From Rhodobacterales bacterium (GTDB lineage: Bacteria > Pseudomonadota > Alphaproteobacteria > Rhodobacterales > Rhodobacteraceae), in NCBI GenBank assembly GCA_026400325.1, contig JAPLPF010000203.1, positions 1-40,162 on the forward strand: a DNA stretch of 40,162 nucleotides, given 5' to 3'. The notes below the pieces were generated by a model, which saw only the letters and a list, made by a program, of their open reading frames with translations, did not search any database and was not told where the DNA came from. Below, one piece after another: positions 8,229-21,705 of the stretch. A program made the translations under genes and the position numbers. The stretch's first letter is position 1. Every line of letters starts with the position of its first letter.

Positions 8229-10595
8229 ATGCAAGGGACCTTCCGCGGGAAAACGGGCCGCCTGTCAACAAGCAGGGCACGGGCCCGGCTTGTCGCAACT
8301 GTGGTTTTCCTCGGCGCTGCAACGGCTTCACAACCGTTCCTGACTCCGGCCTATGCACAGTCCTTTTCTTTTTCGAACGTCACCATCGAAGGCAACAACC
8401 GCGTCGATGCCGCGACGATCCTCAGCTATGCCGGAATCAGGCGTGGCGAGGCTGTTTCCGGTGCTGCCCTCAACGACGCTTACCAGCGCATTGCGAACTC
8501 CGGGCTTTTCGAGGAAGTCGAACTTGTGCCTCAGGGCAACACGCTTGTCATCCGTGTGGTCGAGTTTCCGATCGTCAGCGTCATCAGCTTTGAGGGCAAC
8601 AAGCGCCTCAAGGACGAACAGCTTGCGGGACTGATCGCGTCACAGGCTCGCCGGGTTTATTCACCGGGTCTTGCCGAGGCGGATGCCGCTGCCATCGCCG
8701 AGGCGTACCGCGTGTCCGGGCGGCTGGCCGCGACCGTGACGCCGAAGATCATCCGCCGCTCGGAAAACCGGGTGGACCTGGTGTTCGAGGTGACCGAAGG
8801 CCGCGTCGTCGAGGTCGAGCGACTGAACTTCGTCGGCAACCGGGCGTTCAGCGACCGCCGCCTGCGCCAGGTGCTTGAGACAAAGCAGGCCGGGTTCCTG
8901 CGCAATCTGATCCAGCGGGACAGCTTCATTGCCGAGCGGCTTGACCTCGACAAGCAGGTGCTGACCGATTTCTATCTGTCGCGAGGCTTCATCGATTTCG
9001 AAATCCTTGATGCCAGTGCCGAACTGAGCCGCGAGCGGGATGCGTCCTTTGTGACCTTCACGATCCGTGAGGGCCTGCCCTATTCCGTAGGCCGGGTCAG
9101 CACGGTGTCCGAGGTCGAGGGCGTGGACGCCGCCGATTTTGTCGATGTGCAACGGATCCGGAGCGGTCAGACCTACACACCCCTTGTGATCGACAACACG
9201 ATTACCCGGATGGAAACGCTGGCGCTTCGGAAGGGCCTGAACTTCATCCGTGTCGAACCTCGGATCACCCGCAACGACCGCGGCCAGCAAGTGGATGTCG
9301 AGTTTGCCATCGTCAGGGGCGAACGGATCTTTGTCGAACGGATCGACATCGAAGGCAATGCGACGACCCTGGACCAGGTCATCCGGCGCCAGTTCCGCAC
9401 GGCCGAAGGTGACCCCTTCAACCCGCGCGAAATCCGCCAGTCGGCGGAACGGATCCGGGCGCTCGGGTTCTTTTCGGACGCGCAGGTCAATGCGGAACCG
9501 GGCACGGCCGCCGATCAGGTTGTGGTCAGGGTTGACGTCGAAGAACAGCCAACGGGCTCATTGACCTTCGGGGTCGGCTACTCGGTCAATGAGGGCGCAT
9601 CCTTCAACATCGGATTTTCCGAAACGAACTTCCTTGGCCGCGGCCAAAACCTGTCGCTTCGCATCGACACCGGCAGCGACAACCAGAATTCCAGCTTCAG
9701 CTTCACCGAACCCGCGCTGCTTGGCCGTGACCTGAGCTTTTCGGTCGGGGCTTATTACCGGACATCCGAACAGGACAATGCCTTCTACAACACGCGCAAC
9801 ATCGGCGTGACCACCGGCATCGGCTTTCCCATCGGAGAGCAGTCTCGCCTGGATCTTCGGCTGCGCATCTCGGATGACAAGCTTTACAACGTTGGCACTG
9901 ACAGCTCGCCCATCCTGCAGCTGGAAGACGACACCCCGGCGCTGTCCACCGTGGCACTCGGCTACAGCTATGAGATCGACACCCGGATAACCGGCCTCAA
10001 TCCCAATGGCGGGGTGCTCTTGCGCTTTGGCCAGGACCTGGCCGGCTTTGGCGGCGACACCGAATACGTCGAGACAACGGCGCTCGCCCTTGCCGAGACC
10101 AAGATCCTGAACGAGGAAGTCACCGTCCGCGCAATCTTCGAGGGCGGGGCGATCAGTTCTCTGGGCGGCACATCCAGCCGGGTAACCGAGCGGTATTTCT
10201 CGTCCAGCAGAAAGCTGCGCGGGTTCGAGCCGAACGGCTTTGGTCCGCGCGATCTTGGGTCGGTCAATCAGGACGCCCTTGGCGGCAACCTCTTTGCCGT
10301 TGCCCGGTTCGAGGCCGACTTTCCGCTGGGCCTGCCGGAAGAATACGGCATCACCGCAGGCGCGTTCCTGGATGTGGGCTCGATCTGGAGCCTAGACAAC
10401 GTGAACGGCGCGCCGTCGGTCGACAACCCCAGCGGTGTCGTCGACGACAGCTTCAATCCGCGCGCCGCAGTCGGACTTTCGGTCTTCTGGACCACGCCAA
10501 TCGGCCCCTTGCGGTTCAACTTCAGCCGTGTGCTGATCAAGGAAGACTATGACAAGGAACAGAACTTCGACCTGACGATCTCGACGCAGTTCTGA
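8229..10595 (+). CDS. bamA: Outer membrane protein assembly factor BamA
   Basis: BamA is the Omp85 core of the machine that folds beta-barrel proteins into the outer membrane. From ATG 8229 it is 788 residues, normal for the family. A signal sequence ends near AYAQS, five POTRA domains follow (for example SNVTIEGNNRVDAATI, VISFEGNKRLKD, ERLNFVGNRAFSD), and the C-terminal half is a 16-strand barrel with the conserved lid motif RKLRGFEPNGFGPRD and a terminal strand ending in Phe (LTISTQF). It has its own predicted promoter although it follows rseP. The chaperone gene ompH begins two bases after its stop. Confidence 0.97.
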   Translation: MQGTFRGKTGRLSTSRARARLVATVVFLGAATASQPFLTPAYAQSFSFSNVTIEGNNRVDAATILSYAGIRRGEAVSGAALNDAYQRIANSGLFEEVELVPQGNTLVIRVVEFPIVSVISFEGNKRLKDEQLAGLIASQARRVYSPGLAEADAAAIAEAYRVSGRLAATVTPKIIRRSENRVDLVFEVTEGRVVEVERLNFVGNRAFSDRRLRQVLETKQAGFLRNLIQRDSFIAERLDLDKQVLTDFYLSRGFIDFEILDASAELSRERDASFVTFTIREGLPYSVGRVSTVSEVEGVDAADFVDVQRIRSGQTYTPLVIDNTITRMETLALRKGLNFIRVEPRITRNDRGQQVDVEFAIVRGERIFVERIDIEGNATTLDQVIRRQFRTAEGDPFNPREIRQSAERIRALGFFSDAQVNAEPGTAADQVVVRVDVEEQPTGSLTFGVGYSVNEGASFNIGFSETNFLGRGQNLSLRIDTGSDNQNSSFSFTEPALLGRDLSFSVGAYYRTSEQDNAFYNTRNIGVTTGIGFPIGEQSRLDLRLRISDDKLYNVGTDSSPILQLEDDTPALSTVALGYSYEIDTRITGLNPNGGVLLRFGQDLAGFGGDTEYVETTALALAETKILNEEVTVRAIFEGGAISSLGGTSSRVTERYFSSSRKLRGFEPNGFGPRDLGSVNQDALGGNLFAVARFEADFPLGLPEEYGITAGAFLDVGSIWSLDNVNGAPSVDNPSGVVDDSFNPRAAVGLSVFWTTPIGPLRFNFSRVLIKEDYDKEQNFDLTISTQF

Positions 10596-10597
10596 TC

Positions 10598-11260
10598 ATG
10601 GCGGGGTTGCGCAATCTGGGGCGCACCTTGCTTCGGGCGGGCATTGCGGCGGCAGTCCTGGCAGGGCTGACCATCGCGCCGGTTGCAGCGCAAGACGTCC
10701 GGCCGCAGATCCTGACCGTTGACCAGGATCGACTGTTCGTTGAATCCGCCTTCGGGCGGGCGTCTTTCGACAGGGAACGGTTGGCAAAGACTGCGCTTGA
10801 GGCCGAAAATGCAAAGATCGAGACCGCACTTGTCGCGGAAGAGCAGGACCTGACCAACCGGCGCGCGGCTTTGGAAAGCGATGCCTTCACGGCCCTGGCC
10901 AATGCCTTCGACGCCAAGGTTGAAAGCATCCGCGCCGCTCAGGATGAAAAGGCGCGTGAGCTTGGCCGGGCAAGAGAAGCCGACCGCATGACGTTCCGGC
11001 GCGCGGTGGTCCCGGTTCTTGGCAAGTTGATGCAGGACAAGGGGGCAGTCGCGATCATCGACGGGGCCTCGGTCATCCTGTCCGCCCCCGCCATCGACGT
11101 GACGGATGAGGCGATCGTCCGGATTGATGCCGCCCTTGCCCCGGGCGAGATCGTTGCGCCGCCCGAACCTGATCCAGCCCCTTCGCCCGAGCCAGATGTC
11201 GGGCCGGATGTCGGGTCGACCGAGGTGCAAAAGCCCGCCACGGCGCCCGTAACGCCCTAA
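10598..11260 (+). CDS. skp: OmpH/Skp-like periplasmic chaperone
   Basis: Skp-family proteins hold unfolded outer membrane proteins on their way to BamA. The 220-residue product has a signal peptide (hydrophobic residues ~12-30, ending PVAAQD), a start of the mature part [16 protein letters not shown] typical of OmpH, and a long charged helical region (about 60-130) that would form the tentacles. The C-terminus from ~185 is a Pro/Glu/Asp-rich tail, common in Rhodobacterales homologues. It starts two bases after bamA, so it is co-translated. Confidence 0.88.
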   Translation: MAGLRNLGRTLLRAGIAAAVLAGLTIAPVAAQDVRPQILTVDQDRLFVESAFGRASFDRERLAKTALEAENAKIETALVAEEQDLTNRRAALESDAFTALANAFDAKVESIRAAQDEKARELGRAREADRMTFRRAVVPVLGKLMQDKGAVAIIDGASVILSAPAIDVTDEAIVRIDAALAPGEIVAPPEPDPAPSPEPDVGPDVGSTEVQKPATAPVTP

Positions 11261-11351
11261 GGCACTTGCCGAAACTTGTCACGCCGGGTCTGACTTGCTA
11301 GCAACGGCCCAAGGCCGGACCACTGGCGCCGGATACCGGAAGGGAACAACC

Positions 11352-11813
11352 ATGGATGCAGCCATCCCCACGACCGCCGATCTGGACCTGATCCAACGGA
11401 TCATCCCGCACCGCTATCCGTTTTTGCTGATCGACAAGGTCAGGGATATCGTGCTGAACGACTCCTGCGTCGGGATCAAATGCATCACCCTGAACGAGCC
11501 GCAGTTCCAGGGGCACTTTCCTGGCATGCCGATCTTTCCCGGTGTCATGATCATCGAGGCGATGGCGCAGACGAGCGGAATTCTTGTGGGCCTGTCGATG
11601 GATCTGGTGGACAAGAACGCAAAGGTCTTCTTCATGGGCGTCGACGGGGTCAAGTTCCGCCGCAAGGTCGTGCCGGGCGACGTGCTTGAGTTGCACGGCC
11701 GCGCCTTGCGGGGCGGTGGGCGCGTCTGGAAGTTCGAAGGCCGCGCGATGGTTGAGGGTGAGCTTGCTTGCGAAGCGACCTTCATGGCGATGTTCGACGT
11801 TCCCAAGCCATGA
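11352..11813 (+). CDS. fabZ: 3-hydroxyacyl-[acyl-carrier-protein] dehydratase FabZ
   Basis: FabZ dehydrates beta-hydroxyacyl-ACP during fatty acid elongation and sets the supply of hydroxymyristoyl groups for lipid A. The 153-residue hot-dog fold protein has [11 protein letters not shown], the catalytic His55 in [10 protein letters not shown] and Glu69 in IIEAMAQ, spaced as in characterised FabZ enzymes, and the FRRKVVPGD element. I chose the ATG at 11352, behind GGGAACAACC; a longer form from 11295 lacks support. It lies immediately before lpxA, the usual order. Confidence 0.96.
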   Translation: MDAAIPTTADLDLIQRIIPHRYPFLLIDKVRDIVLNDSCVGIKCITLNEPQFQGHFPGMPIFPGVMIIEAMAQTSGILVGLSMDLVDKNAKVFFMGVDGVKFRRKVVPGDVLELHGRALRGGGRVWKFEGRAMVEGELACEATFMAMFDVPKP

Positions 11814-11823
11814 GGCCCTAGGC

Positions 11824-12630
11824 ATGAGCATTCATCCGACAGCCAAAGTGCATGCCCTTGCAGTGGTCGAACCCGGGGCCGTGATCGGCGAGGGCGCGGA
11901 TATCGGGCCATTCTGCAGCATCGGTCCCGATGTCACGCTGGGGCCACGGGTCATCGTCAAGTCGCATGCCGTCATCACCGGCTGGACCGAAATCGGCGAG
12001 GATTCGGTCGTCTTTCCCTTTGCGACCGTGGGCGAGGTGCCGCAGGATCTGAAGTATCACGGCGAACGCACGCGGCTGATCATCGGTCGCCGTTGTCGAA
12101 TCCGCGAAGCCGCGACCCTGAACACCGGCACCGAAGGCGGCGGCGGGGTCACGCGGGTCGGCGACGACGTGCTGATCATGACCGGCGCGCATGTCGGTCA
12201 CGATGCGCAGATCGGTGACCGGGTGATCCTGGTCAACCATGTCGCCATCGCGGGCCATGTGGTGCTGGGCGACGATGTGATCGTCGGCGGTCTGTCCGGC
12301 ATCCACCAATGGGTGCGGGTCGGGCAGGGTGCGATCATCGGCGCGGTCACGATGGTCACGAACGACGTGATTCCCTATGGCCTTGTGCAAGGACCAAGGG
12401 GAGAGCTGGACGGGTTGAACCTTGTGGGGCTCAAGCGCCGGGGGGTGGATCGGGCCGGGATCACCGCGCTGCGCGCCGCCTATCAGACGCTGGCGCAGGA
12501 AGACGGCAGCTTTCTGGACCGCGCCCGCAAGCTGGCCGAGGAAAGCGACACCCCTCTTGTGCGCGAGATTGCCGAGTTCATCCTGTCAAAATCCGACCGC
12601 AGTTTCCTGACGCCAAAGGGCGGGCGGTGA
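11824..12630 (+). CDS. lpxA: UDP-N-acetylglucosamine acyltransferase
   Basis: First step of lipid A synthesis: transfer of a 3-hydroxyacyl chain from ACP to UDP-GlcNAc. The 268-residue protein is a left-handed beta helix built of hexapeptide repeats (IHPTAKVH, AVVEPGAVIGEGADIG, and so on). The catalytic His lies in the GAHVGHDAQIGD segment, and the C-terminal helical domain (residues ~190-268) is present. The start is 10 bases after fabZ, and the stop overlaps the lpxI GTG start (GTGA). Confidence 0.96.
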   Translation: MSIHPTAKVHALAVVEPGAVIGEGADIGPFCSIGPDVTLGPRVIVKSHAVITGWTEIGEDSVVFPFATVGEVPQDLKYHGERTRLIIGRRCRIREAATLNTGTEGGGGVTRVGDDVLIMTGAHVGHDAQIGDRVILVNHVAIAGHVVLGDDVIVGGLSGIHQWVRVGQGAIIGAVTMVTNDVIPYGLVQGPRGELDGLNLVGLKRRGVDRAGITALRAAYQTLAQEDGSFLDRARKLAEESDTPLVREIAEFILSKSDRSFLTPKGGR

Positions 12631-13433
12631 AAACCGCGCTGATCGCGGGGCGGGGCGCGCTGCCTGCCGCACTCGCCAGTGCAATGCCGCACAAGCCACT
12701 TGTCACCGCGATGGAGGGACATGCCCCCGACGGGATTGTGGTCGATCTCAGCTTCCGGGTCGAGCGGCTCGTGCCATTTCTGCGCGCGCTGGAGCGCGAG
12801 GGCGTGCAAGAGGTGGTCTTTGCCGGCGCGGTGACGCGGCCCAGGCTGGACCCGGCCCTTCTGGACGCTGACACCGCGTCGCTGTTGCCGCGCCTGATGC
12901 AGGCGATGGCGGCAGGGGATGATGCGACCCTGCGGGTGGTGATCGCGCTGTTCGAGGAGTTCGGCTTTACCGTGGCGGGGGTGGAGGCGGTCGCCCCGGC
13001 GCTTTTGCCGGGGCCGGGCGTCCTGGTCGGGACGATCACCGAACAGGACAGGGCCGACGCTCTGCGCGCTGCCGAAATCGTGCAGGCTTTGGGGGCGGTG
13101 GACGTGGGGCAGGGGGCGGTCGTGGTGCAGGGCCTGTGCCTTGGGGTCGAGGCGCTGCCGGGCACCGATGCCATGCTGGAGGCGGTTGCCGGGCTGAAAC
13201 CCGGCCTGCGGCCCGATCCTGCGCGTGGACGGGGGGTGGCGTTCAAGGCGCAGAAACCCGGGCAGGACCGGCGGATCGACCTGCCGACGCTTGGCCCTGA
13301 CAGTGTGCGCGCGGTGGCGGCAGCGGGGCTTGGGGGGCTGGCGTTTCAGGCGGGCGGGGTGATCTGCCTTGATCTGGCCGGGATGCAGCGGCTGGCCGGG
13401 GAGTTGGGGCTGTTCCTTTGGGCGCGGGAATGA
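12627..13433 (+). CDS. lpxI: UDP-2,3-diacylglucosamine pyrophosphatase LpxI
   Basis: LpxI (DUF1009 family) hydrolyses UDP-2,3-diacylglucosamine to lipid X in many alphaproteobacteria, replacing LpxH. The 268-residue product starts with GTG overlapping the lpxA stop. It begins with the family opening ALIAGRGALP and contains VVFAGAVTRPR, LVGTITEQDRAD, DVGQGAVVVQGLCLGVEA and GVAFKAQKPGQDRRIDLPTLG. The position between lpxA and lpxB supports the role. Confidence 0.93.
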   Translation: MKTALIAGRGALPAALASAMPHKPLVTAMEGHAPDGIVVDLSFRVERLVPFLRALEREGVQEVVFAGAVTRPRLDPALLDADTASLLPRLMQAMAAGDDATLRVVIALFEEFGFTVAGVEAVAPALLPGPGVLVGTITEQDRADALRAAEIVQALGAVDVGQGAVVVQGLCLGVEALPGTDAMLEAVAGLKPGLRPDPARGRGVAFKAQKPGQDRRIDLPTLGPDSVRAVAAAGLGGLAFQAGGVICLDLAGMQRLAGELGLFLWARE

Positions 13434-13509
13434 GCCGGGGCCGCTCATCGCTTGCTGTGCTACGCTCTTTGCCGGGCGCGCCGCAGCGAAGAGCGGACGA
13501 AGTCCTGCG

Positions 13510-14652
13510 ATGAGCGGTCCCTTGAAGCTGTTCCTGATCGCGGGCGAACCATCGGGTGACCGGCTTGGGGCGGCCTTGATGGCAGGGCTCAAGACGCTGG
13601 AGTCGGTGACGTTTGCCGGGATCGGCGGCCCGCTGATGCAGGCCGAGGGGATGGAAAGCCTGTTTCCCATGGAAGAGTTGTCGGTGATGGGAATCGCCGA
13701 GGTCGTGCCGAAATACCTGCCCCTCAAGCGCCGCATCCGGCAGGCGGCCGAGGCCGCCCTGGCCAGCGGGGCAGGGGCGCTGGTCACCATCGACAGCCCG
13801 GATTTCTGCCTGCGCGTGGCGAAGATCGTGAAAGCGGCGCGCCCCGATTTCCGCACCATCCATTATGTGGCCCCCTCGGTCTGGGCCTGGAGACCCGGGC
13901 GGGCGGCAAGCATGGCGCGGGTCATCGACCATGTGCTTGCCCTTCTGCCGTTCGAGCCGCCCTACATGACCGCCGCCGGAATGACCTGCGATTTCGTCGG
14001 GCATCCGGTGGTGGCAGAACCTCTCGCCTCGCCTGCCGAGCTGGCTGCCTTTCAGGGAACGGGGCCGCTGCTTCTGGTCCTGCCGGGGTCGCGCCGGGGC
14101 GAGGTTGCCCGGCTTGCCCCGATCTTTGGTCAGATTGTCGGGCAGATGCAGGCGGTGCATCCGGGCCTTCGGATAGCCGTGCCCACCGTGCGCGGCGTGG
14201 CAGACCTTGTCCGTGAGGTGACAGCGGGCTGGCCCGTCCAGCCCGAGATCATCGAGGATGCAGGGCTGAAGCGGGGTGCCTTCGCGGCGGCAAACGTGGC
14301 GCTGGCGGCTTCGGGCACGGTCTCGTTGGAACTGGCGGCAAATGCGTGCCCGATGGTCATCGCCTACGACATGCATCCCTTGACGCTGTGGCTGATGCGG
14401 CGCGCGGCGCTGGTCGATACCGTGACGCTGGTAAACCTTGTGTCCGAGACCCGCGTCGTGCCCGAATTCATCGGGCCGGACTGCCGTGCCGACCGGATCG
14501 CGCCGGCGCTGGAGGCGGCACTGGCCGACCCTGCCGCACAGCGCGCCGCGATGGCGCTGACGATGGACCGGCTGGGCCGCGGGGGCGAGGCGCCAGGCCT
14601 CAGGGCTGCGCGGTCGGTGCTGGCGTCGCTTCGGGCGGCATCTCGCCGTTGA
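13510..14652 (+). CDS. lpxB: Lipid-A-disaccharide synthase
   Basis: LpxB joins UDP-2,3-diacylglucosamine and lipid X to form the lipid A disaccharide. The 380-residue GT19 enzyme starts at ATG 13510 with LKLFLIAGEPSGDRLGA. It also has FAGIGGPLMQAEG, the membrane-facing MGIAEVVPKYLPLKRR, YVAPSVWAWRPGRA, FVGHPV, VLPGSRRGEV and the donor-site stretch ALAASGTVSLELA. It ends the envelope cluster. Its 3' end overlaps the convergent DUF2059-like gene by 53 bases. Confidence 0.96.
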   Translation: MSGPLKLFLIAGEPSGDRLGAALMAGLKTLESVTFAGIGGPLMQAEGMESLFPMEELSVMGIAEVVPKYLPLKRRIRQAAEAALASGAGALVTIDSPDFCLRVAKIVKAARPDFRTIHYVAPSVWAWRPGRAASMARVIDHVLALLPFEPPYMTAAGMTCDFVGHPVVAEPLASPAELAAFQGTGPLLLVLPGSRRGEVARLAPIFGQIVGQMQAVHPGLRIAVPTVRGVADLVREVTAGWPVQPEIIEDAGLKRGAFAAANVALAASGTVSLELAANACPMVIAYDMHPLTLWLMRRAALVDTVTLVNLVSETRVVPEFIGPDCRADRIAPALEAALADPAAQRAAMALTMDRLGRGGEAPGLRAARSVLASLRAASRR

Positions 14653-14984
14653 TGATCGCCAGAACCTGCGGCATCAAGGGGCCCATCTTCTCTTCGATCA
14701 GCTTGGCCACGCCGGGCTGCTGCGCCGCCGTAAGTTGCGGCAGCTTGGCCATCGCCGACCTGCCCTCGGGTGTCGCGTAGAAATCGCGCAGCGCGGTGAT
14801 CTCACCCAGCGTCATCATGTCGGCCATGAGTTCCGACTGGTCGCGCATGAGGGCGGTCATCGGTTCGGTGAAGGTGCAGGGCCAGGTCGACGTATTCGGC
14901 GGCTACCGCCACCCGTTCTTCGCGCGTATCAGCAAGGGCGGGCAGCGGCAGACAAAGTGCCAGCACAAGGAAAAGCGGCTTCAT
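14600..14984 (-). pseudogene. DUF2059-like secreted protein, frameshifted by a deletion
   Basis: The gene starts at ATG 14984 overlapping the mnmA stop (TGATG), with AAAGGA upstream. It encodes a signal peptide (KPLFLVLALCLPLPALAD) and the mature start TREERVAVAAEYVDLAL. Near 14870 that frame fails. The family's second half resumes one frame over as FTEPMTALMRDQSELM, then LRDFYATPEGRSAM, LPQLTAAQQPGV, ending at 14600. Compared with usual DUF2059 proteins about 40 central residues are missing, so a deletion of roughly 120 bases that is not a multiple of three is likely. The family's function is unknown. Confidence 0.75.
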
Positions 14985-16126
14985 CACGGGTGTCCTTTCC
15001 AGATCCAGCCGCCGCCAAAAACACGGCTGCCCTCGGGGGCGTAAAAGACGCAGGCCTGCCCGGCGCTGACGCCGTCTTCGGGGGCCAGAAGTTCAACCTC
15101 GGCCGTTGTCGGCCCCAGAGGGCGCAGGATCGCCGCGCGTGGGGGGCGGGTGGAGCGGACCTTGACCTCGACATGCCATTCGGTCCGGCTGTCAAAGGGG
15201 GCGTCGCCCAGCCAGTTGATTTCCCGCAAGGGGATGATCCGGGTGGACAGCGCCTCTTTCGGCCCGACGATCACGGCCCTGGTGGCCGGGTCCAGCCGGA
15301 CGACGTAAAGCGGCTCTTCCAGGCCGCCGATCCCGAGACCCTTGCGCTGGCCGATGGTGTAGTGGATCACCCCGCGGTGCAGCCCGAGGATGCGGCCGGA
15401 CAGATCGACGATCTCGCCGGCGTCGGCGGACCCGGGACGCAGCTTCTCGATCACCGCGGCATAGTCACCGTTCGGGACAAAGCAGATGTCCTGACTGTCG
15501 GGCTTGTCGGCCACGGGCAGCCCGTATTTCACCGCCAGCGCCCGGGTTTCGGCCTTGGAGGCCAGATGACCCAGCGGAAAGCGCAGGTAGTCAAGCTGCT
15601 CGGGCGTGGTCGAGAACAGGAAATAGCTTTGGTCGCGCGCAGCATCGGCGGCCTGATGCAGCTCTGGCCCGTGCTGGCCAAGCTTGCGCTGGATGTAGTG
15701 ACCGGTGGCCATGCAATCGGCGTCCAGATCCTTGGCCGTGGCAAGAAGATCCTTGAACTTCACCCGTTCGTTGCAGCGGATGCAGGGCACCGGGGTGGCG
15801 CCGGCAAGGTAGGCGTCGGCGAACTCCTCGATCACCGCCTCACGGAAGGTGTTTTCGTAGTCAAGGACGTAATGTGGAAAGCCCATGGTTTCGGCCACTC
15901 GGCGCGCGTCCTGAATGTCTCGGCCCGCGCAGCAGGCCCCCTTCTTCGCCAGGGCGGCACCATGGTCGTAAAGCTGCAGCGTGACGCCGACCACATCATA
16001 GCCTTCCTCGGCCAGCGTTGCCGCGACAACGCTGCTGTCGACGCCGCCCGACATGGCCACGACAACCCGCGTCTGTGACGGGGGTTTCGGCAGTCCGAGG
16101 GAATTCAGGGCCAGGTCGCGCGGCAT
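14984..16126 (-). CDS. mnmA: tRNA-specific 2-thiouridylase
   Basis: MnmA thiolates U34 of the tRNAs for Lys, Glu and Gln. From ATG 16126 the product is 380 residues; a TTG at 16159 would add 11. It has the PP-loop [14 protein letters not shown], the cysteines of [14 protein letters not shown], the catalytic-site [26 protein letters not shown], and the second catalytic Cys in [11 protein letters not shown]. The C-terminal beta domain is complete. It is divergent from sciP and coupled to the DUF2059-like gene behind it. Confidence 0.95.
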   Translation of the reverse strand: MPRDLALNSLGLPKPPSQTRVVVAMSGGVDSSVVAATLAEEGYDVVGVTLQLYDHGAALAKKGACCAGRDIQDARRVAETMGFPHYVLDYENTFREAVIEEFADAYLAGATPVPCIRCNERVKFKDLLATAKDLDADCMATGHYIQRKLGQHGPELHQAADAARDQSYFLFSTTPEQLDYLRFPLGHLASKAETRALAVKYGLPVADKPDSQDICFVPNGDYAAVIEKLRPGSADAGEIVDLSGRILGLHRGVIHYTIGQRKGLGIGGLEEPLYVVRLDPATRAVIVGPKEALSTRIIPLREINWLGDAPFDSRTEWHVEVKVRSTRPPRAAILRPLGPTTAEVELLAPEDGVSAGQACVFYAPEGSRVFGGGWIWKGHP

Positions 16127-16251
16127 GGATCGGGTTCCGGGGTCAGGAGTGTGTGGCAATATATGAAAATGCTCTGCACTCTCAATCCCCCGTTTCAGCT
16201 TTGATTAAGCCTGCTGCGGCAATCTGGCCGGAAATGATCAAGGAAAGACCG

Positions 16252-16530
16252 ATGTTCCTGAAACGTGTGGACGGCCCGCGGCAGGTGACGCTGCCCGATG
16301 GCAGCATCCTGTCCCGGGCCGATCTGCCGCCGGCAGACACAAGGCGCTGGGTTGCAAGCCGCAAGGCTGTCGTGGTCAAGGCGGTGGTCTACGGCCTGAT
16401 TCCCCAGCCTGAGGCGCTGGAGCGCTATGGACTGTCGGAGGAAGAGTTCCTGATCTGGCGCACTGCCGTGGAACGGCATGGTGACAATGGCCTCAAAGTG
16501 ACGGCCATCCAGAAATTGCGACAACTTTAG
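16252..16530 (+). CDS. sciP: CtrA inhibitor SciP
   Basis: SciP (DUF1153) is a small helix-turn-helix protein that in Caulobacter binds CtrA on DNA and blocks transcription of CtrA targets. The 92-residue product starts at ATG 16252 behind AAGGAAAGACCG. It has the family's opening RVDGPRQVTLPDGSILSRADLP and the conserved RRWVASRKAVVVKAV and YGLSEEEFLIWRTAVERHG. It lies 98 bases upstream of ctrA on the same strand, so regulator and antagonist are linked. A TTAA half-site precedes it at about 16203. Confidence 0.92.
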   Translation: MFLKRVDGPRQVTLPDGSILSRADLPPADTRRWVASRKAVVVKAVVYGLIPQPEALERYGLSEEEFLIWRTAVERHGDNGLKVTAIQKLRQL

Positions 16531-16552
16531 ATTGTTTATTACTCCCGCTTAA

Positions 16553-16599
16553 GCAAAGTAACTCTCGGTTAACCATTGCCGCTCAAGGTTGTTAACGAT
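16553..16599 (+). promoter_or_regulatory. TTAA half-site cluster upstream of ctrA
   Basis: The sciP-ctrA gap is AT-rich for this genome and contains CTTAAG, GGTTAACC and TGTTAACG within about 47 bases. TTAA(C) is the CtrA half-site, but no pair has the N7 (or close) spacing of a full CtrA box. Autoregulation is possible but not shown. Confidence 0.35.
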
Positions 16600-16628
16600 G
16601 ACGGCACCAGAGCGGAGAGTTCCAGGTA

Positions 16629-17342
16629 ATGCGTATCCTGCTTGTTGAAGACGACCCCACCACATCGCGCAGCATCGAACTGATGCTGACCCACGCCAAT
16701 CTGAACGTCTATTGCACCGACATGGGCGAAGACGGCGTCGATCTGGCGAAGCTGTACGATTATGATCTTATCCTGCTGGACCTGAACCTGCCGGACATGA
16801 GCGGGCATGACGTGCTGCGCCAGATCCGGCAAGCGCGGGTGGAAACGCCGATCCTTATCCTGTCGGGGTCCGACGACACCGAAAGCAAGCTGAAAGGCTT
16901 CGGTTTCGGGGCGGATGACTATCTGACCAAGCCGTTTCACCGCGAGGAACTGGTGGCGCGCATTCACGCGATCATCCGCCGGTCCAAGGGCCACAGCCAG
17001 TCGGTGATCCGGACCGGGCCGGTCGCGGTCAACCTTGATGCCAAGACGGTCGAGGTTGAAGGCAAGACCGTGCATCTGACCGGCAAGGAATACCAGATGC
17101 TGGAGCTTTTGTCCCTGCGCAAGGGTACGACCCTGACCAAGGAGATGTTCCTTAACCATCTTTACGGCGGAATGGACGAGCCGGAACTGAAGATCATCGA
17201 CGTCTTCATCTGCAAGCTGCGCAAGAAGCTGGCCGAGGCGACGGGGGGCTTCAATTACATCGAAACGGTTTGGGGCCGGGGCTATGTGCTGCGCGATCCC
17301 GTAAGCAATGAGGTGGTCCCGAAGCTGGCGGCAAGCGCCTGA
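16629..17342 (+). CDS. ctrA: Cell cycle response regulator CtrA
   Basis: CtrA is the OmpR-type master regulator of alphaproteobacteria; in Rhodobacterales it mainly controls motility, gene transfer agents and competence rather than viability. The 237-residue product has a receiver domain with acidic pocket EDD (7-9), phospho-acceptor Asp51 ([12 protein letters not shown]) and the conserved Lys in [12 protein letters not shown]. The winged-helix output domain contains [42 protein letters not shown] and the wing [11 protein letters not shown]. No nearby kinase is seen; CckA and ChpT must be elsewhere. Confidence 0.96.
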   Translation: MRILLVEDDPTTSRSIELMLTHANLNVYCTDMGEDGVDLAKLYDYDLILLDLNLPDMSGHDVLRQIRQARVETPILILSGSDDTESKLKGFGFGADDYLTKPFHREELVARIHAIIRRSKGHSQSVIRTGPVAVNLDAKTVEVEGKTVHLTGKEYQMLELLSLRKGTTLTKEMFLNHLYGGMDEPELKIIDVFICKLRKKLAEATGGFNYIETVWGRGYVLRDPVSNEVVPKLAASA

Positions 17343-21586
<4,244 letters not shown>

Positions 21587-21615
21587 CCGACTGCCCGTCC
21601 ACTGATGCAAGCCGA

Positions 21616-21651
21616 GAACATGATATGTTCGCGGATGTTCTTAAAAAGTTC
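21616..21651 (+). promoter_or_regulatory. LexA-type (SOS) operator, four phased half-sites
   Basis: GTTC-N7-GTTC at 21637-21651 (spacer TTAAAAA) is an exact match to the LexA box described for Rhodobacter and other alphaproteobacteria. Just upstream is a perfect palindrome GAACATGATATGTTC (21616-21630). The four half-sites begin at 21616, 21627, 21637 and 21648, spaced 11, 10 and 11 bases, so all face the same side of the helix. Confidence 0.6.
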
Positions 21652-21681
21652 TTTACAGGGCGGCGGAAAGATGAGAACAAT
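21652..21681 (+). promoter_or_regulatory. Predicted promoter next to the LexA box
   Basis: TTTACA (21652-21657), an 18-base spacer and AACAAT (21676-21681) suggest a start near 21688. The -35 abuts the last GTTC half-site, so a bound LexA would block it. The implied leader carries GGAGG five bases before the ATG at 21706. Confidence 0.4.
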
Positions 21682-21705
21682 ATGGCAACAAAAATGGAGG
21701 TCGCG

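Noticed and set aside
16553-16599. Canonical CtrA box (TTAA-N7-TTAA) in the ctrA promoter
   Set aside because: The TTAA sites are 16 and 19 bases apart, so no full box is present; only half-sites are reported.
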